NCBI GenBank assembly: GCA_963772965.1
Contig: CAVYZU010000002.1
Span: 868,001-932,000, forward strand
DNA: 64,000 nucleotides
DNA from: AP-15 sp963772965
Lineage (GTDB): Bacteria > Pseudomonadota > Alphaproteobacteria > ATCC43930 > CGMCC-115725
Direction: 5' to 3'
Below the pieces are notes generated by a model. The model was not told the origin of the DNA, searched no databases, and saw only the letters and a list, made by a program, of their open reading frames with translations. Below are positions 54,434 to 63,969 of this stretch, piece by piece. The position numbers and the translations under genes are program-made. Each line of letters begins with the position of its first letter. Within the stretch, counting starts at the first letter, position 1.

Positions 54434-56065
54434 ATGCTGGGGTTGATGTCGGAGCGGCCGCTGCTGATTTCGTCGATCATCACCCACGCCGCGCGCTATC
54501 ACAACGATGCAGAAATCGTTTCGCGCACCGTCGAAGGTCCAATTCACCGCTACACCTACGGGGAGGCGGAGTGCCGTTCGAAACGGCTCGCCAAGGCGCT
54601 TCTCCGGCTCGGGATCAAACCCGGAGACCGGGTCGCGACCTTGGCGTGGAACACCTTCCGGCATTTCGAACTGTATTACGCGATTTCCGGTATCGGCGCG
54701 GTCTGCCACACGATCAACCCACGGCTCTTTGACGATCAAATTGCTTACATTGTTCACCATGCGGCTGACCGGCTGCTCTTCGTGGATTCCACCTTTCTGC
54801 CAATCGTCGAGCGCTTGGCACCACGCTTCCCACCGAACCTCCGTATCCTAGTGTTATGCAATACGGAAGCTGCGCCCGAAACCAACCTGCCTACTCTCCC
54901 TTGCTACGAAGCTTTGCTTGCCGCTGAAACGGACGCCTTCGACTGGCCCGAATTCGACGAGCGCCGCGCCGCCTCGCTGTGCTACACCTCCGGCACGACC
55001 GGACATCCAAAGGGTGTACTGTACAGTCATCGCTCGACGGTATTACACGCGTTCGCGATCTCGCTTCCCGACGCGATTTCGATCTCGGCGGCTGATGTAG
55101 TTTGCCCGGTGGTGCCCTTGTTCCATGCATGCGGCTGGGGCATACCCTATGCGGCGCCGATGAACGGCGCGAAGCTGGTGCTCCCCGGCCCACGTCTCGA
55201 CGGCACCAGCCTTTACGAGTTGTTCGAGACCGAGGGCGTGACATATGCTCTCGGCGTGCCGACCGTGTGGCTCGGCTTCGAAACCCACCTTTCGACATCC
55301 GGCGCGCGCTGTTCGACCCTGCATCGGGTTTTGTCCGGCGGCTCGGCGGTCCCTCCCTCAATGGTTGAGGACTTCGCCCGGCACGGCATCAATATGCGGC
55401 AAGGCTGGGGCATGACCGAGATGAGTTCGCTGGGCACGACCGCGGCGCTAAAGGGCAAACACCTCAGTCTCGATCCACCGGGGCAACTCGCTGTTAGGAT
55501 TAAGCAGGGAAGACCGGTCTTTGGCGTTGAAATGAAGATCGTTGACGACGACGGGCACCCCCAGCCGCACGATGGCAAGTCGATGGGCGAGCTCCTGGTG
55601 CGCGGTCCATGGATCGTTAGCGGCTATTTTGCGGACACGGCTGCGAGTGCGATCTCGGTCGAACCCGACGGCTGGTTCCACACCGGGGATATGGCGACGA
55701 TCGACGCCGACGGCTACATGCAGATAACCGACCGACGCAAGGACGTGATTAAATCGGGCGGAGAATGGATCAGTTCGATCGATCTCGAAAACGCCGCCAT
55801 CGCGCATGACGATGTTGTCGAGGCCGCGGTGATTGCCGTTTCCGATCCGCGTTGGGGCGAGCGTCCGTTATTGATCGTCGCCCCGTACCCCGGCCGCCGC
55901 CCCGAGCGCGAGGCGCTGATTGAGTTCCTCGCTCGCCAATTCCCGAAATGGATGCTGCCTGAGGAGGTCGTCTACATCGAAGAGTTGCCGCACACTGCGA
56001 CCGGCAAGATCATGAAAACTCGGCTGCGCGAGATGTTCGGAGAGAGCGCGGCTCGATCTCGTTGA
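54434..56065 (+). CDS. AMP-forming acyl-CoA synthetase (fatty-acid CoA ligase type)
   Basis: 543 residues. The adenylate-forming P-loop LCYTSGTTGHPKGVLYSHRS is near 180; QGWGMTEMSSLGT near 325 and GWFHTGDMATIDADGYMQITDRRKDVIKSGGEWIS near 420 complete the motifs; the C-terminal lysine is in TATGKIMKTRLR. The WGMTE variant fits medium/long-chain enzymes. It activates a carboxylic acid to its CoA thioester. GGAGGAAGCG precedes the ATG. The substrate is open. Confidence 0.93.
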   Translation: MLGLMSERPLLISSIITHAARYHNDAEIVSRTVEGPIHRYTYGEAECRSKRLAKALLRLGIKPGDRVATLAWNTFRHFELYYAISGIGAVCHTINPRLFDDQIAYIVHHAADRLLFVDSTFLPIVERLAPRFPPNLRILVLCNTEAAPETNLPTLPCYEALLAAETDAFDWPEFDERRAASLCYTSGTTGHPKGVLYSHRSTVLHAFAISLPDAISISAADVVCPVVPLFHACGWGIPYAAPMNGAKLVLPGPRLDGTSLYELFETEGVTYALGVPTVWLGFETHLSTSGARCSTLHRVLSGGSAVPPSMVEDFARHGINMRQGWGMTEMSSLGTTAALKGKHLSLDPPGQLAVRIKQGRPVFGVEMKIVDDDGHPQPHDGKSMGELLVRGPWIVSGYFADTAASAISVEPDGWFHTGDMATIDADGYMQITDRRKDVIKSGGEWISSIDLENAAIAHDDVVEAAVIAVSDPRWGERPLLIVAPYPGRRPEREALIEFLARQFPKWMLPEEVVYIEELPHTATGKIMKTRLREMFGESAARSR

Positions 56066-56096
56066 TATCGGCGGTTTGCTTCCCCATCCTTCGGAG

Positions 56097-57503
56097 ATGA
56101 CCGTCACCGTCCGCTTCGCGCCGTCGCCGACCGGTTTTTTGCATATCGGCGGGGCTCGTACTGCGCTGTTCAACTGGCTCTTTGCCCGCCACCATGGTGG
56201 CGTCTTTCGGCTGCGCATCGAGGATACCGATCGGGTGCGCTCCACGCCGGAGGCGGTGGCGGCGATCATCGACGCGCTCGAATGGCTCGGGCTCGAATGG
56301 GACGGCGAAATCGTCCACCAAATCGCGCAAGCCGAGCGCCATGCCGAGATCGCGAGGCAATTGCTGGAGGCCGGCCGCGCCTATTACTGCTATTGCACCC
56401 CCGCTGAATTGGAGGTGATGCGCGAGCGGGCGCGCGCCGAAAAGCGCTCGGTCCGTTATGACGGCACCTGGCGCGACCGCGACCCGGCTACCGCACCGCC
56501 AGGTGTGGCGCCGGCGATCCGCCTGAAAGCCCCGCAGCAAGGAGCGACGACCATTCGCGACCATGTGCAGGGCGAGGTTACGGTCGCCAATGCCGAACTC
56601 GACGATCTGATCATCCTGCGCGCCGATGGCACGCCGACCTACAATCTCTCCGTCGTCGTCGACGACCACGACATGGCGATCACGCATGTAATCCGCGGCG
56701 ACGATCATCTGAGCAACGCCTTTCGGCAGACGCAAATCTACAAGGCGCTCGACTGGCCGGTCCCTGAATTCGCGCATGTGCCGCTGATCCACGGCCCTGA
56801 CGGCGCCAAATTGTCAAAGCGGCATGGTGCCCTCGGCGTCGACGCCTATCGCGAGATGGGCTATCTGCCTGAGACATTGCGCAACTATCTGCTGCGACTA
56901 GGCTGGAGCCATGGCGACGACGAGATTATTTCGACTGGGCAGGCGGTCGAGTGGTTCGATCTCGATTCGATTGGGCGCGCCCCGGCCCGCTTCGATTTCG
57001 CCAAGCTGGGCAATCTGAACGGCCATTACATCCGTCAAGCCGATGACGATCGGCTCGTGGAGCTGACCGCTCCTGAGCTTGAAAAAATGCTCGGCCATCC
57101 GCTCATCGACGCCGACCACGATCGGCTGCACCGCGCCATGCCCGAACTCAAGTTGCGGCCGAAAACATTGGCCGAGCTCGCTGTTAACGCGCGCTTTCTG
57201 GTCGCCCGGCGTCCGATCACGCTCGATGCGACGGCAGCGCGGCTGCTAAGCACGGAGGCGCGTCGGTTATTGACGGAGCTTGCTCCGGTGCTCGGGCATG
57301 GCGAGTGGCGCGCGGCGGCGCTCGAAGAGCGGGTGCGCGCCTTTGCTGACGAGGACGATGTGCCGCTCGGCGCGCTCGCTCAGCCGCTGCGCGCGGCGCT
57401 GACGGGTTCGGCCGCTTCACCTGGCATCTTCTTTGTGATGGAGGTGTTGGGCCGCGCGGAGACCTTGGGGCGGATCGCCGACGCCGCCGCCGGAGGCGGC
57501 TGA
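56097..57503 (+). CDS. gltX: Glutamate--tRNA ligase
   Basis: 468 residues. The class I signatures are FAPSPTGFLHIGGARTALFNWLFAR at the N-terminus and the KMSKS counterpart GAKLSKRHGALG near 240. The zinc-like YYCYCTPAELEVMRERARAE is near 100. It makes Glu-tRNA(Glu), and in this class often also Glu-tRNA(Gln) for later amidation. ATG 56097 follows the acyl-CoA synthetase stop by 31 bases. Confidence 0.96.
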   Translation: MTVTVRFAPSPTGFLHIGGARTALFNWLFARHHGGVFRLRIEDTDRVRSTPEAVAAIIDALEWLGLEWDGEIVHQIAQAERHAEIARQLLEAGRAYYCYCTPAELEVMRERARAEKRSVRYDGTWRDRDPATAPPGVAPAIRLKAPQQGATTIRDHVQGEVTVANAELDDLIILRADGTPTYNLSVVVDDHDMAITHVIRGDDHLSNAFRQTQIYKALDWPVPEFAHVPLIHGPDGAKLSKRHGALGVDAYREMGYLPETLRNYLLRLGWSHGDDEIISTGQAVEWFDLDSIGRAPARFDFAKLGNLNGHYIRQADDDRLVELTAPELEKMLGHPLIDADHDRLHRAMPELKLRPKTLAELAVNARFLVARRPITLDATAARLLSTEARRLLTELAPVLGHGEWRAAALEERVRAFADEDDVPLGALAQPLRAALTGSAASPGIFFVMEVLGRAETLGRIADAAAGGG

Positions 57504-57613
57504 ACGCCGCCGGCATTTCGCACCTGCGAACGGTTTGCCAAGCCGCTCGGCGGTGTCTATTTTCTTATCGAAATACGGGTATGGCCCGCAGTTTGGCAGA
57601 TGAGGATTTAGCG

Positions 57614-58927
57614 ATGGACGGGAACAATCTTTCGACCGGAACGATGACGCTTACCGACAATGAAACCGGAAAATCGGTCGAACTACCCGTCCTGCACGGG
57701 ACGATCGGGCCGCGCGTCATCGACATTCGCAAGCTTTACGCCGAATCCGGCTGCTTCACCTACGACCCCGGGTTCATGGCGACCGCCGCCTGCAGGTCGA
57801 GCATTACCTACATCGACGGCGACGAAGGGATCTTGATGTACCGCGGCTACCCGATCCAAGAGTTGGCCGAGCACAGCGATTTTCTGGAAGTCGCCTACCT
57901 GTTGTTGAACGGCGAGTTGCCGACGGCAAACGAAAAGGTGCAGTTCGTCTACGACATCACCCACCACACAATGGTGCACGAACAGCTTTCGAGCTTCTTT
58001 CACGGCTTCCGCCGCGATGCGCATCCGATGGCGGTCATGTGCGGTGTCGTCGGCGCGCTGTCGGCATTTTACCACGACTCCACCGACATCCACGATCCCT
58101 ACCAAAGAATGGTCGCTTCCTACCGCTTGATCGCCAAGATGCCGACGATCGCCGCGATGGCCTTCAAATATGCCCATGGTCAGCCCTTTGTCTATCCGCA
58201 GAACTCGCTAGGCTACGCCGAAAACTTTCTGCATATGACCTTTGCGGTGCCGTGCGAGGAGTACAAGGTCAACCCGGTCGTGGCACGGGCGCTCGACCGC
58301 ATCTTCATACTGCATGCTGACCACGAACAGAACGCGTCGACCGCAACGGTGCGCAACGCTGGCTCAAGCGGCGCCAACCCGTTCGCATGCATCGCCGCCG
58401 GCATCGCATCGTTATGGGGCCCGGCGCATGGCGGGGCTAACGAGGCTGTCTTGAAGATGCTGGGGCGCATCGGCGACAAGAAAAATATTCCGGATTTCAT
58501 CAGCCACGTCAAAAACAAGAATGAGCACGAGATCCAGTACGGCTTCGGCCATCGCGTCTATAAAAACTACGATCCGCGCGCCCGGGTCCTGCGCGACAGC
58601 TGTCACGAGGTTCTCGACGAGCTCGGCATAAAAAACGACCCGCTGCTCGAACTAGCTATGGAGCTCGAGAAGATTTCACTCAACGACGACTATTTTATTT
58701 CGCGACGGTTGTATCCCAACGTCGATTTTTATTCGGGCATCATCCTAAAGGCGATCGGGTTCCCGACCTCGATGTTCACCGCACTGTTCGCGATTGCGCG
58801 CACTGTTGGGTGGGTGGCGCAATGGACCGAGATGATCGAGGACACCGACGCAAAATTGATGCGCCCGCGGCAACTCTTCATAGGGTCTGACGAACGCCAC
58901 TATGTCTCGGTCGAAGAGCGCGGGTGA
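57614..58927 (+). CDS. gltA: Citrate synthase
   Basis: 437 residues. The N-terminal beta region has LPVLHGTIGPRVIDIRKLYAESGCFTYDPGF, and the catalytic histidines and aspartate lie in LHADHEQNASTATVRNAGSSGANPF, LWGPAHGGANEAVL and FGHRVYKNYDPRA. It makes citrate from oxaloacetate and acetyl-CoA. ATG 57614 is preferred over a slightly longer frame from 57581. The gltX-gltA pairing is usual for the class. Confidence 0.96.
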   Translation: MDGNNLSTGTMTLTDNETGKSVELPVLHGTIGPRVIDIRKLYAESGCFTYDPGFMATAACRSSITYIDGDEGILMYRGYPIQELAEHSDFLEVAYLLLNGELPTANEKVQFVYDITHHTMVHEQLSSFFHGFRRDAHPMAVMCGVVGALSAFYHDSTDIHDPYQRMVASYRLIAKMPTIAAMAFKYAHGQPFVYPQNSLGYAENFLHMTFAVPCEEYKVNPVVARALDRIFILHADHEQNASTATVRNAGSSGANPFACIAAGIASLWGPAHGGANEAVLKMLGRIGDKKNIPDFISHVKNKNEHEIQYGFGHRVYKNYDPRARVLRDSCHEVLDELGIKNDPLLELAMELEKISLNDDYFISRRLYPNVDFYSGIILKAIGFPTSMFTALFAIARTVGWVAQWTEMIEDTDAKLMRPRQLFIGSDERHYVSVEERG

Positions 58928-58989
58928 TTATCGGGCAGAGGACGTTTGATTATTCCGGCGCGAGAGCGCGTGAAGAAATTCTTGAGAAT

Positions 58990-59050
58990 GTCATTCCGGG
59001 TCGCGGACGATTCCGGGTAGGCCTCTGCAAGGCATCCTGGAACGACGACT
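58990..59050. repeat. GTCATTCCGGG-type intergenic repeat
   Basis: It begins GTCATTCCGGGTCGCGG and ends with a decayed opposite arm (CATCCTGGAACGACGAC). Same family of repeat as at 14865. It lies between gltA and the LigB-like gene. Confidence 0.6.
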
Positions 59051-59114
59051 ATTTGGTCTGATATCGACAAATCGCGAGCAGGAACCCGGAAGGTGAATTA
59101 ATCGAGGGAGGGCC

Positions 59115-60185
59115 ATGATGGCCGAAATTCTCGGATTGGGATGCACGCATCGACCGCTGATGCTACGCCGAGACGAGGACTGGACTTTTATGATGCGGAC
59201 AGCACTCGCCGACCCGGATATGCCCGTGGCATACAAGCATCCGGCTAACTGGCCGGCCGAACTTCGTAAAGAGCTGGGCGACGATTGGGGCACTTCTGCC
59301 GCAAGCCGGGCGCGCGAGGTTTATCGGCATCATTTCGCCGAGGCACGGCGCGCGCTAGATGACTTCAAGCCTGATGTCGTCGTCATGTTCGGCGACGACC
59401 AATACGAGAATTTCAAGGAGGATATCGTCCCACCCTTCGCCGTGCTCGCCTATGAGGATCGCGATATTCAACCTTGGAAACGCCGCCGCTCCCCTAATAA
59501 TCCTTGGGGCGAGCCAGCCGACCAGACCTTTCATCTAAGGGGTCACCGTGGGGCCGGTAAATACCTCGCAACCGGGCTGATCGAGCGCGGGATCGATATT
59601 GCTTATGCCTATAAGCCGCTGCATCACCCGTTTGGGCATGCATTTGAAAACACGATCCTCTTGCTCGACGACAAACGCACCGGGTTTGACTACCCGCTCA
59701 TCCCGTTCTCGGTCAATTGCTACGGGCGCCGGGTCAATGCGGCGCGCGGGCTGCGGCTGCCATTGGCGATGCGCAACGACATCCGCAACCTCGATCCGCC
59801 TTCGCCCAATCCGGGGCGATGCATGGAAGTGGGTGCTGCGGCTGCGCGGGTGATGGCCGCGAGCCCGTGGCGCACCGCGATTGTCGCGTCGTCGAGTTGG
59901 TCGCATTCGTTCCTAACTGAAAAGAACTATCAGTTATGGCCCGACGTGCCAGCCGACCGGCGGCTCTACGAGGCATTGGAACGCGGCGACTATGCGAGCT
60001 GGCATCGCTGTACGACCGACCAGATCGAGGACAGCGGTCAGCATGAGGTCTTGAATTGGTTCTGCCTTTTGGGGGCTATGGAGGAACTGGGTCGCAAGCC
60101 CAACCACTCGACGTTTATTGAGACCTGGGCCTTCGTCTCCCCGGTGGTCTTTGCATACTATCTGCCCAACCGAAAAATCTCATAA
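59115..60185 (+). CDS. LigB-type class III extradiol ring-cleavage dioxygenase
   Basis: 356 residues. Metal-binding candidates are GCTHRPLML near residue 10, VVMFGDDQYENF near 95, KPLHHPFGHAFENTILLL near 180 and VASSSWSHSFLTEKNY near 260, as in the catalytic subunit of protocatechuate 4,5-dioxygenase. It would open a catecholic ring with Fe(II) and O2. GGGAGGG lies before the ATG pair at 59115/59118. No small alpha subunit (LigA) gene is seen in the window. Confidence 0.83.
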   Translation: MMAEILGLGCTHRPLMLRRDEDWTFMMRTALADPDMPVAYKHPANWPAELRKELGDDWGTSAASRAREVYRHHFAEARRALDDFKPDVVVMFGDDQYENFKEDIVPPFAVLAYEDRDIQPWKRRRSPNNPWGEPADQTFHLRGHRGAGKYLATGLIERGIDIAYAYKPLHHPFGHAFENTILLLDDKRTGFDYPLIPFSVNCYGRRVNAARGLRLPLAMRNDIRNLDPPSPNPGRCMEVGAAAARVMAASPWRTAIVASSSWSHSFLTEKNYQLWPDVPADRRLYEALERGDYASWHRCTTDQIEDSGQHEVLNWFCLLGAMEELGRKPNHSTFIETWAFVSPVVFAYYLPNRKIS

Positions 60186-60222
60186 TGGGTGATCCACAGC
60201 ACCCGTCCGCGAAGTAACCGTG

Positions 60223-60822
60223 TCAACCCCGCCAATCTTCACGGAGTATGGCAAAGAGCATGTGATCCTGCCATTTACCGGCGATGCATAGGTATTGGCG
60301 AGCGTAGCCTTCCTGCTGGAAACCCGTGCGGGCCAGCAACGCGCGGCTCGGAACGTTGCTTGGCAAGCAGGCGGCCTCGACCCGATGCAGGCGGAGCCGA
60401 TCAAACGAAAAACCGATAACCAACGGCAGCGCCGCGCTCATCAGTCCTTGGCGGGCAAACGGCTCGCCCATCCAATAGCCGAGGCTCGCGGTTTCGGAAA
60501 CGCCGCGGCGGACATTGGTGAGCCCAACGCCACCGACCAACGCATCGTCGTGGGAGAATACGAAAAAATTGTAGGCCTGGTCGCTGCGCCAATCCTCGGC
60601 GTAGCGAGCCACCCGCGAACGAAAACTGAGGCGCGAGAGAGCGTCGGCGGGCCAGCTTGGCTCCCACGGCTCGAGAAAGTTACGGGAGCGCCCCCGCAAG
60701 CTCGCCCACGCCTCCCAATCGCCGCGTTCGGGGATGCGCAGGTAAACGCGCTCTCCAGACAGGCGGAACGGGTCGGTGCGCGATAGGAACAGGCGGGGAA
60801 AGGATTTACGCTGCGGCGCCAT
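60223..60822 (-). CDS. GNAT acetyltransferase, RimJ/RimL type
   Basis: 199 residues. RVYLRIPERGDWEAWASLR begins the fold, then ETASLGYWMGEPFARQGLMSAALPLVIGFSFDRLRLHRVEAACLPSNVPSRALLARTGFQQEGYARQYL, the acetyl-CoA region of the RimJ group. It is the third gene of the thrC-peptidase-acetyltransferase set conserved in alphaproteobacteria. Its substrate may be a ribosomal protein N-terminus. Confidence 0.9.
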   Translation of the reverse strand: MAPQRKSFPRLFLSRTDPFRLSGERVYLRIPERGDWEAWASLRGRSRNFLEPWEPSWPADALSRLSFRSRVARYAEDWRSDQAYNFFVFSHDDALVGGVGLTNVRRGVSETASLGYWMGEPFARQGLMSAALPLVIGFSFDRLRLHRVEAACLPSNVPSRALLARTGFQQEGYARQYLCIAGKWQDHMLFAILREDWRG

Positions 60823-60835
60823 AACACCGCAGCCG

Positions 60836-62095
60836 TCACGCGGCGAGCCGCGCCCGAACGCGGTCGAAATCCTCGAGCCGGCTGAGCGGACCCAATGCCG
60901 TTAAGGTCGGCGGGCCGGCGCGCCAGCGTTCAACGACGCGACGGATGGCGGCATCATCCACCGCCTCGATGCGGCGCACAATATCGGCTGGATCAAACGG
61001 CGTGCCGTGGATCAACAAATGCTGCGCCAGCTGTTCGCAGCGCGTCGAGGTGCTTTCCAGCGACATCAACAGTCCTGCCTTAAGTTGCGTTTTGGCGCGG
61101 GCCAACTCGACGCAGCTCAACCCGTCCTCCAGTTTTCGAGCTTCTTCGCAGAGCGCGGGCACCAAATCGGCGGCCTCCTCCTCTCCGGTGCCGGCATAAA
61201 TGCCGAACAATCCACCGTCGCGATAGCTGTGGCCGAAGCAGTGGATCGTATAGACAAGCCCGCGTTTCTCACGGATTTCCTGGAACAGCCGCGAAGACAT
61301 GCCGCCGCCAAACGCTGTCGTCAGCACTGACCCGGCATAAAAGTCCGGGTCATCAAGCGTCAGACCGGGGAAACCGAGGACCAGATGTAGCTGTTCGAGG
61401 TCGCGTTCTTCGCGCCGCTCGCCCCCGGCGTAACGGGCTGGTTCGGTTGTCACCGGACATTCCGCCGGCATATCGGAGAGAAGTTTGTCGGCGAGCTTGA
61501 CAAGCCGGTCATGGTCCAGATTCCCGGCCGCCGCGAGAACCATCCCTCCCGCCCCGTAGTGATCGCGCAAATAACCTGTGACTTCCGCGCGTCCGAGGCG
61601 GCGAATGATGTCGGGCCGCCCCAGCACCGGCCGCCCCATCGCCTGGTCAGGAAACGCGCATTCCTGAAAATGATCAAAGATAATGTCGTCGGGCGTGTCG
61701 TTGGCCTGCCCGATCTCCTGCAGGATCACTGTGCGCTCGCGTTCCAGCTCCTCGGGCTCGAAGGTCGAGTGCTGCAGGATATCAGCGAGAATGTCGAGCG
61801 CGAGTTGTACATCCTCTTTCAATACCTTGGCATAGTAGGCTGTACTTTCGCGCGACGTGTAGGCATTGAGATGGCCGCCAACAGCCTCGATCTCTTCGGC
61901 AATCGCGAGCGCGCTTCGCCGTTTGGTGCCCTTGAACGCCATATGTTCAAGAAAATGGGCGACGCCATTGATCTCAGCCGGCTCGTGGCGGGTGCCGATG
62001 TCGACCCAGATGCCAAGCGAAACCGTATCGACGGTTTCAATGCGGTCGGTGGCAATCTGGAGGCCATTTTCCAAACGCGATAGCTCGATCGTCAT
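60836..62095 (-). CDS. M16-family zinc metallopeptidase (mitochondrial processing peptidase-like)
   Basis: 419 residues. The inverted zinc motif is H47-F-L-E50-H51 in NGVAHFLEHMAFKGT, with the second glutamate in RERTVILQEIGQ near 125. The second half has the substrate-recognition domain (GGMSSRLFQEIREKRGLVY). It degrades or processes peptides; the family is related to mitochondrial MPP. Its start overlaps the thrC end by four bases. Confidence 0.94.
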   Translation of the reverse strand: MTIELSRLENGLQIATDRIETVDTVSLGIWVDIGTRHEPAEINGVAHFLEHMAFKGTKRRSALAIAEEIEAVGGHLNAYTSRESTAYYAKVLKEDVQLALDILADILQHSTFEPEELERERTVILQEIGQANDTPDDIIFDHFQECAFPDQAMGRPVLGRPDIIRRLGRAEVTGYLRDHYGAGGMVLAAAGNLDHDRLVKLADKLLSDMPAECPVTTEPARYAGGERREERDLEQLHLVLGFPGLTLDDPDFYAGSVLTTAFGGGMSSRLFQEIREKRGLVYTIHCFGHSYRDGGLFGIYAGTGEEEAADLVPALCEEARKLEDGLSCVELARAKTQLKAGLLMSLESTSTRCEQLAQHLLIHGTPFDPADIVRRIEAVDDAAIRRVVERWRAGPPTLTALGPLSRLEDFDRVRARLAA

Positions 62096-63516
62096 GCGGC
62101 CCTCTCGTTGCGCCGGGCATGGGCCAGAATATAGCTGGTCACGGCGCCCTGATCGTTGGGCAAAATGATAGTCCGCTCGCGCTGATCGAATAAATCGGCG
62201 AGGGCTGCCGGTAATGCCGGCCGGATTCCAGTCGCCCGCTGGACCGCGTCCGGGAATTTTGCCGGATGAGCGGAAGCCAACGCTATCATCGGGACGGCGT
62301 CTTTGTTCCCCGCCAACTCAGCGCGCGCCGCCCCGACGGCAACCGCGGTGTGGGGATCGATCAGCATTCCGGAGCACCTGTGTGTGTCAGCGATGATTTG
62401 CATGGTCGTGGCGTCGTCGATCTTGTGAGCAGAAAACAGGCCCTGGGCCGCGCGCCATTCCCCTTCTGCGCGTGGCAAAATGCCGGTCCGGCGAAACTCG
62501 GCTATCGCCTGACTGACCCCGGCTCCGCTACGGCCCTTCAGCTCGAACAGCAAACGCTCGAAATTGCTCGACACTTGTATATCCATACTCGGGCTCAGGC
62601 TCGGCTCGACGGGGGCGATCGCCATGTCGCCGGTGGCAATGTAACGAGCGAGGATATCGTTGCGATTGGTGCCGATAACCAGACGCTCGATCGGCAGCCC
62701 CATACGGCGAGCAAGGTGGCCTGCATAGACGTTGCCGAAGTTTCCGGTCGGCACGCTGAACGCCACCCTGCGGTCGGGCGCTCCGAGCGCGGTCGCGGCA
62801 GCGAAGTAATAGACCGTCTGGGCCGCGATGCGCGCCCAGTTGATCGAGTTGATCGCCGCAAGATTAAGCGCGTGACGCAGTTGTGTATCGGCAAACAGCG
62901 CCTTTACGAGATCCTGGCAATCGTCGAACGTTCCTTCGATTGCAATCGCGTGCGCATTCACTGAGGCGACCGTCGTCATCTGGCGTCGCTGTACCTCTGA
63001 GACGCGACCGTGCGGGTAAAGGATGAAGATGTCTATTGCCTCTCGATCGCGACAAGCGTCCAGCGCCGCCGACCCCGTATCGCCCGAAGTGGCACCAATG
63101 ATTGTCAGGTGTTCGCTTCTGCGAGCGAGCGCCGCATCGAACAGCAAGCCCAGGAGTTGTAGCGCGAGATCCTTGAAGGCCAAAGTCGGTCCATGAAACA
63201 ACTCCACCAGCCACAAGCGATGATCAAGCTGGACCAGCGGCGTCACCGCGGGGTGGCCGAAGCCGCCATAAGCCTTCTCCGCGAACCGGTACAGCTCATG
63301 CTTCGCGAATGCATTTCCGGCGAATAGGCCGACAATGTGCGCCGCTAATTGGGGGTAAGGCGACCGGGCAAAGTCAACTATCGTGTCAGGATCAAGCGTC
63401 GGCACGTGATCTGGCACATAGAGCCCGCCATCCTCGGCAAGTCCCCCCAGCAAAACTTCCTCGAACGATACGGTCCGCAATTGCGGTCGAGGGTCGCGGG
63501 TACTGACATATCGCAC
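62092..63516 (-). CDS. thrC: Threonine synthase
   Basis: 474 residues. It begins MRYVSTRDPRPQLRTVSFEEVLLGGLAEDGGLYVP. The pyridoxal phosphate lysine is in GPTLAFKDLALQLLG near 115, then GATSGDTGSAALDA and SVPTGNFGNVYAGHLARRMGLP. It converts O-phosphohomoserine to threonine. It heads the thrC-M16-GNAT set. Confidence 0.95.
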   Translation of the reverse strand: MRYVSTRDPRPQLRTVSFEEVLLGGLAEDGGLYVPDHVPTLDPDTIVDFARSPYPQLAAHIVGLFAGNAFAKHELYRFAEKAYGGFGHPAVTPLVQLDHRLWLVELFHGPTLAFKDLALQLLGLLFDAALARRSEHLTIIGATSGDTGSAALDACRDREAIDIFILYPHGRVSEVQRRQMTTVASVNAHAIAIEGTFDDCQDLVKALFADTQLRHALNLAAINSINWARIAAQTVYYFAAATALGAPDRRVAFSVPTGNFGNVYAGHLARRMGLPIERLVIGTNRNDILARYIATGDMAIAPVEPSLSPSMDIQVSSNFERLLFELKGRSGAGVSQAIAEFRRTGILPRAEGEWRAAQGLFSAHKIDDATTMQIIADTHRCSGMLIDPHTAVAVGAARAELAGNKDAVPMIALASAHPAKFPDAVQRATGIRPALPAALADLFDQRERTIILPNDQGAVTSYILAHARRNERAA

Positions 63517-63635
63517 AAAGAATATTCCTTTAGGTTAGGCGAACCTATCGCCGCACTCGCCGCGTCGCAAGCCGGCAAAAAGCAGTTTACTCTCAGTGGT
63601 TGCGGGAACGGGTGCCTGCGCAAAGGATAAACCGA

Positions 63636-63969
63636 ATGAACCGGCTGCTAGAGGATTTGCAAATCATCGAGATGTCGGCGTTCGTCGCCGCTCCGCTCGG
63701 CGGCATGACGATGGCGCAGATGGGGGCCGACGTCATCCGCATCGACCCGATTGGCGTCGGCATCGATTTCCGCCGCTGGCCGGTGACAAAAGAGGGTGCG
63801 AGCCGAGCTGCCCGGAATTGGCACTTACCTGATGCCAGGCCTGCCCCTCGATTTCGAGACCTCACCACGGTTGCCGCCGCGCCCGGCGCCGCTTTTGGGC
63901 GAACACAGCGACGTCGTGCTTTCCGAAATTCTCGGCCTGTCTTCGACCGAGATCGGGGCGCTTGCATGA
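63636..63969 (+). pseudogene. CaiB/BaiF CoA-transferase reduced by a large internal deletion
   Basis: The first ~52 codons are a perfect family N-terminus: QIIEMSAFVAAPLGGMTMAQ, then MGADVIRIDPIGVGIDFRRW and VTKEGAS. At about 63800 the sequence jumps, in another frame, to the family C-terminus: LPGIGTYLMPGLPLDFE and VVLSEILGLSSTEIGALA with a stop at 63967-63969. Members are about 360-400 residues, so some 250 codons including the catalytic aspartate region are gone. As read it cannot be active. It overlaps the next start as ATGA. Confidence 0.84.

Noticed and set aside
62266..62964. Plus-strand frame of 232 codons opposite thrC
   Set aside because: No family features; it mirrors the threonine synthase gene.
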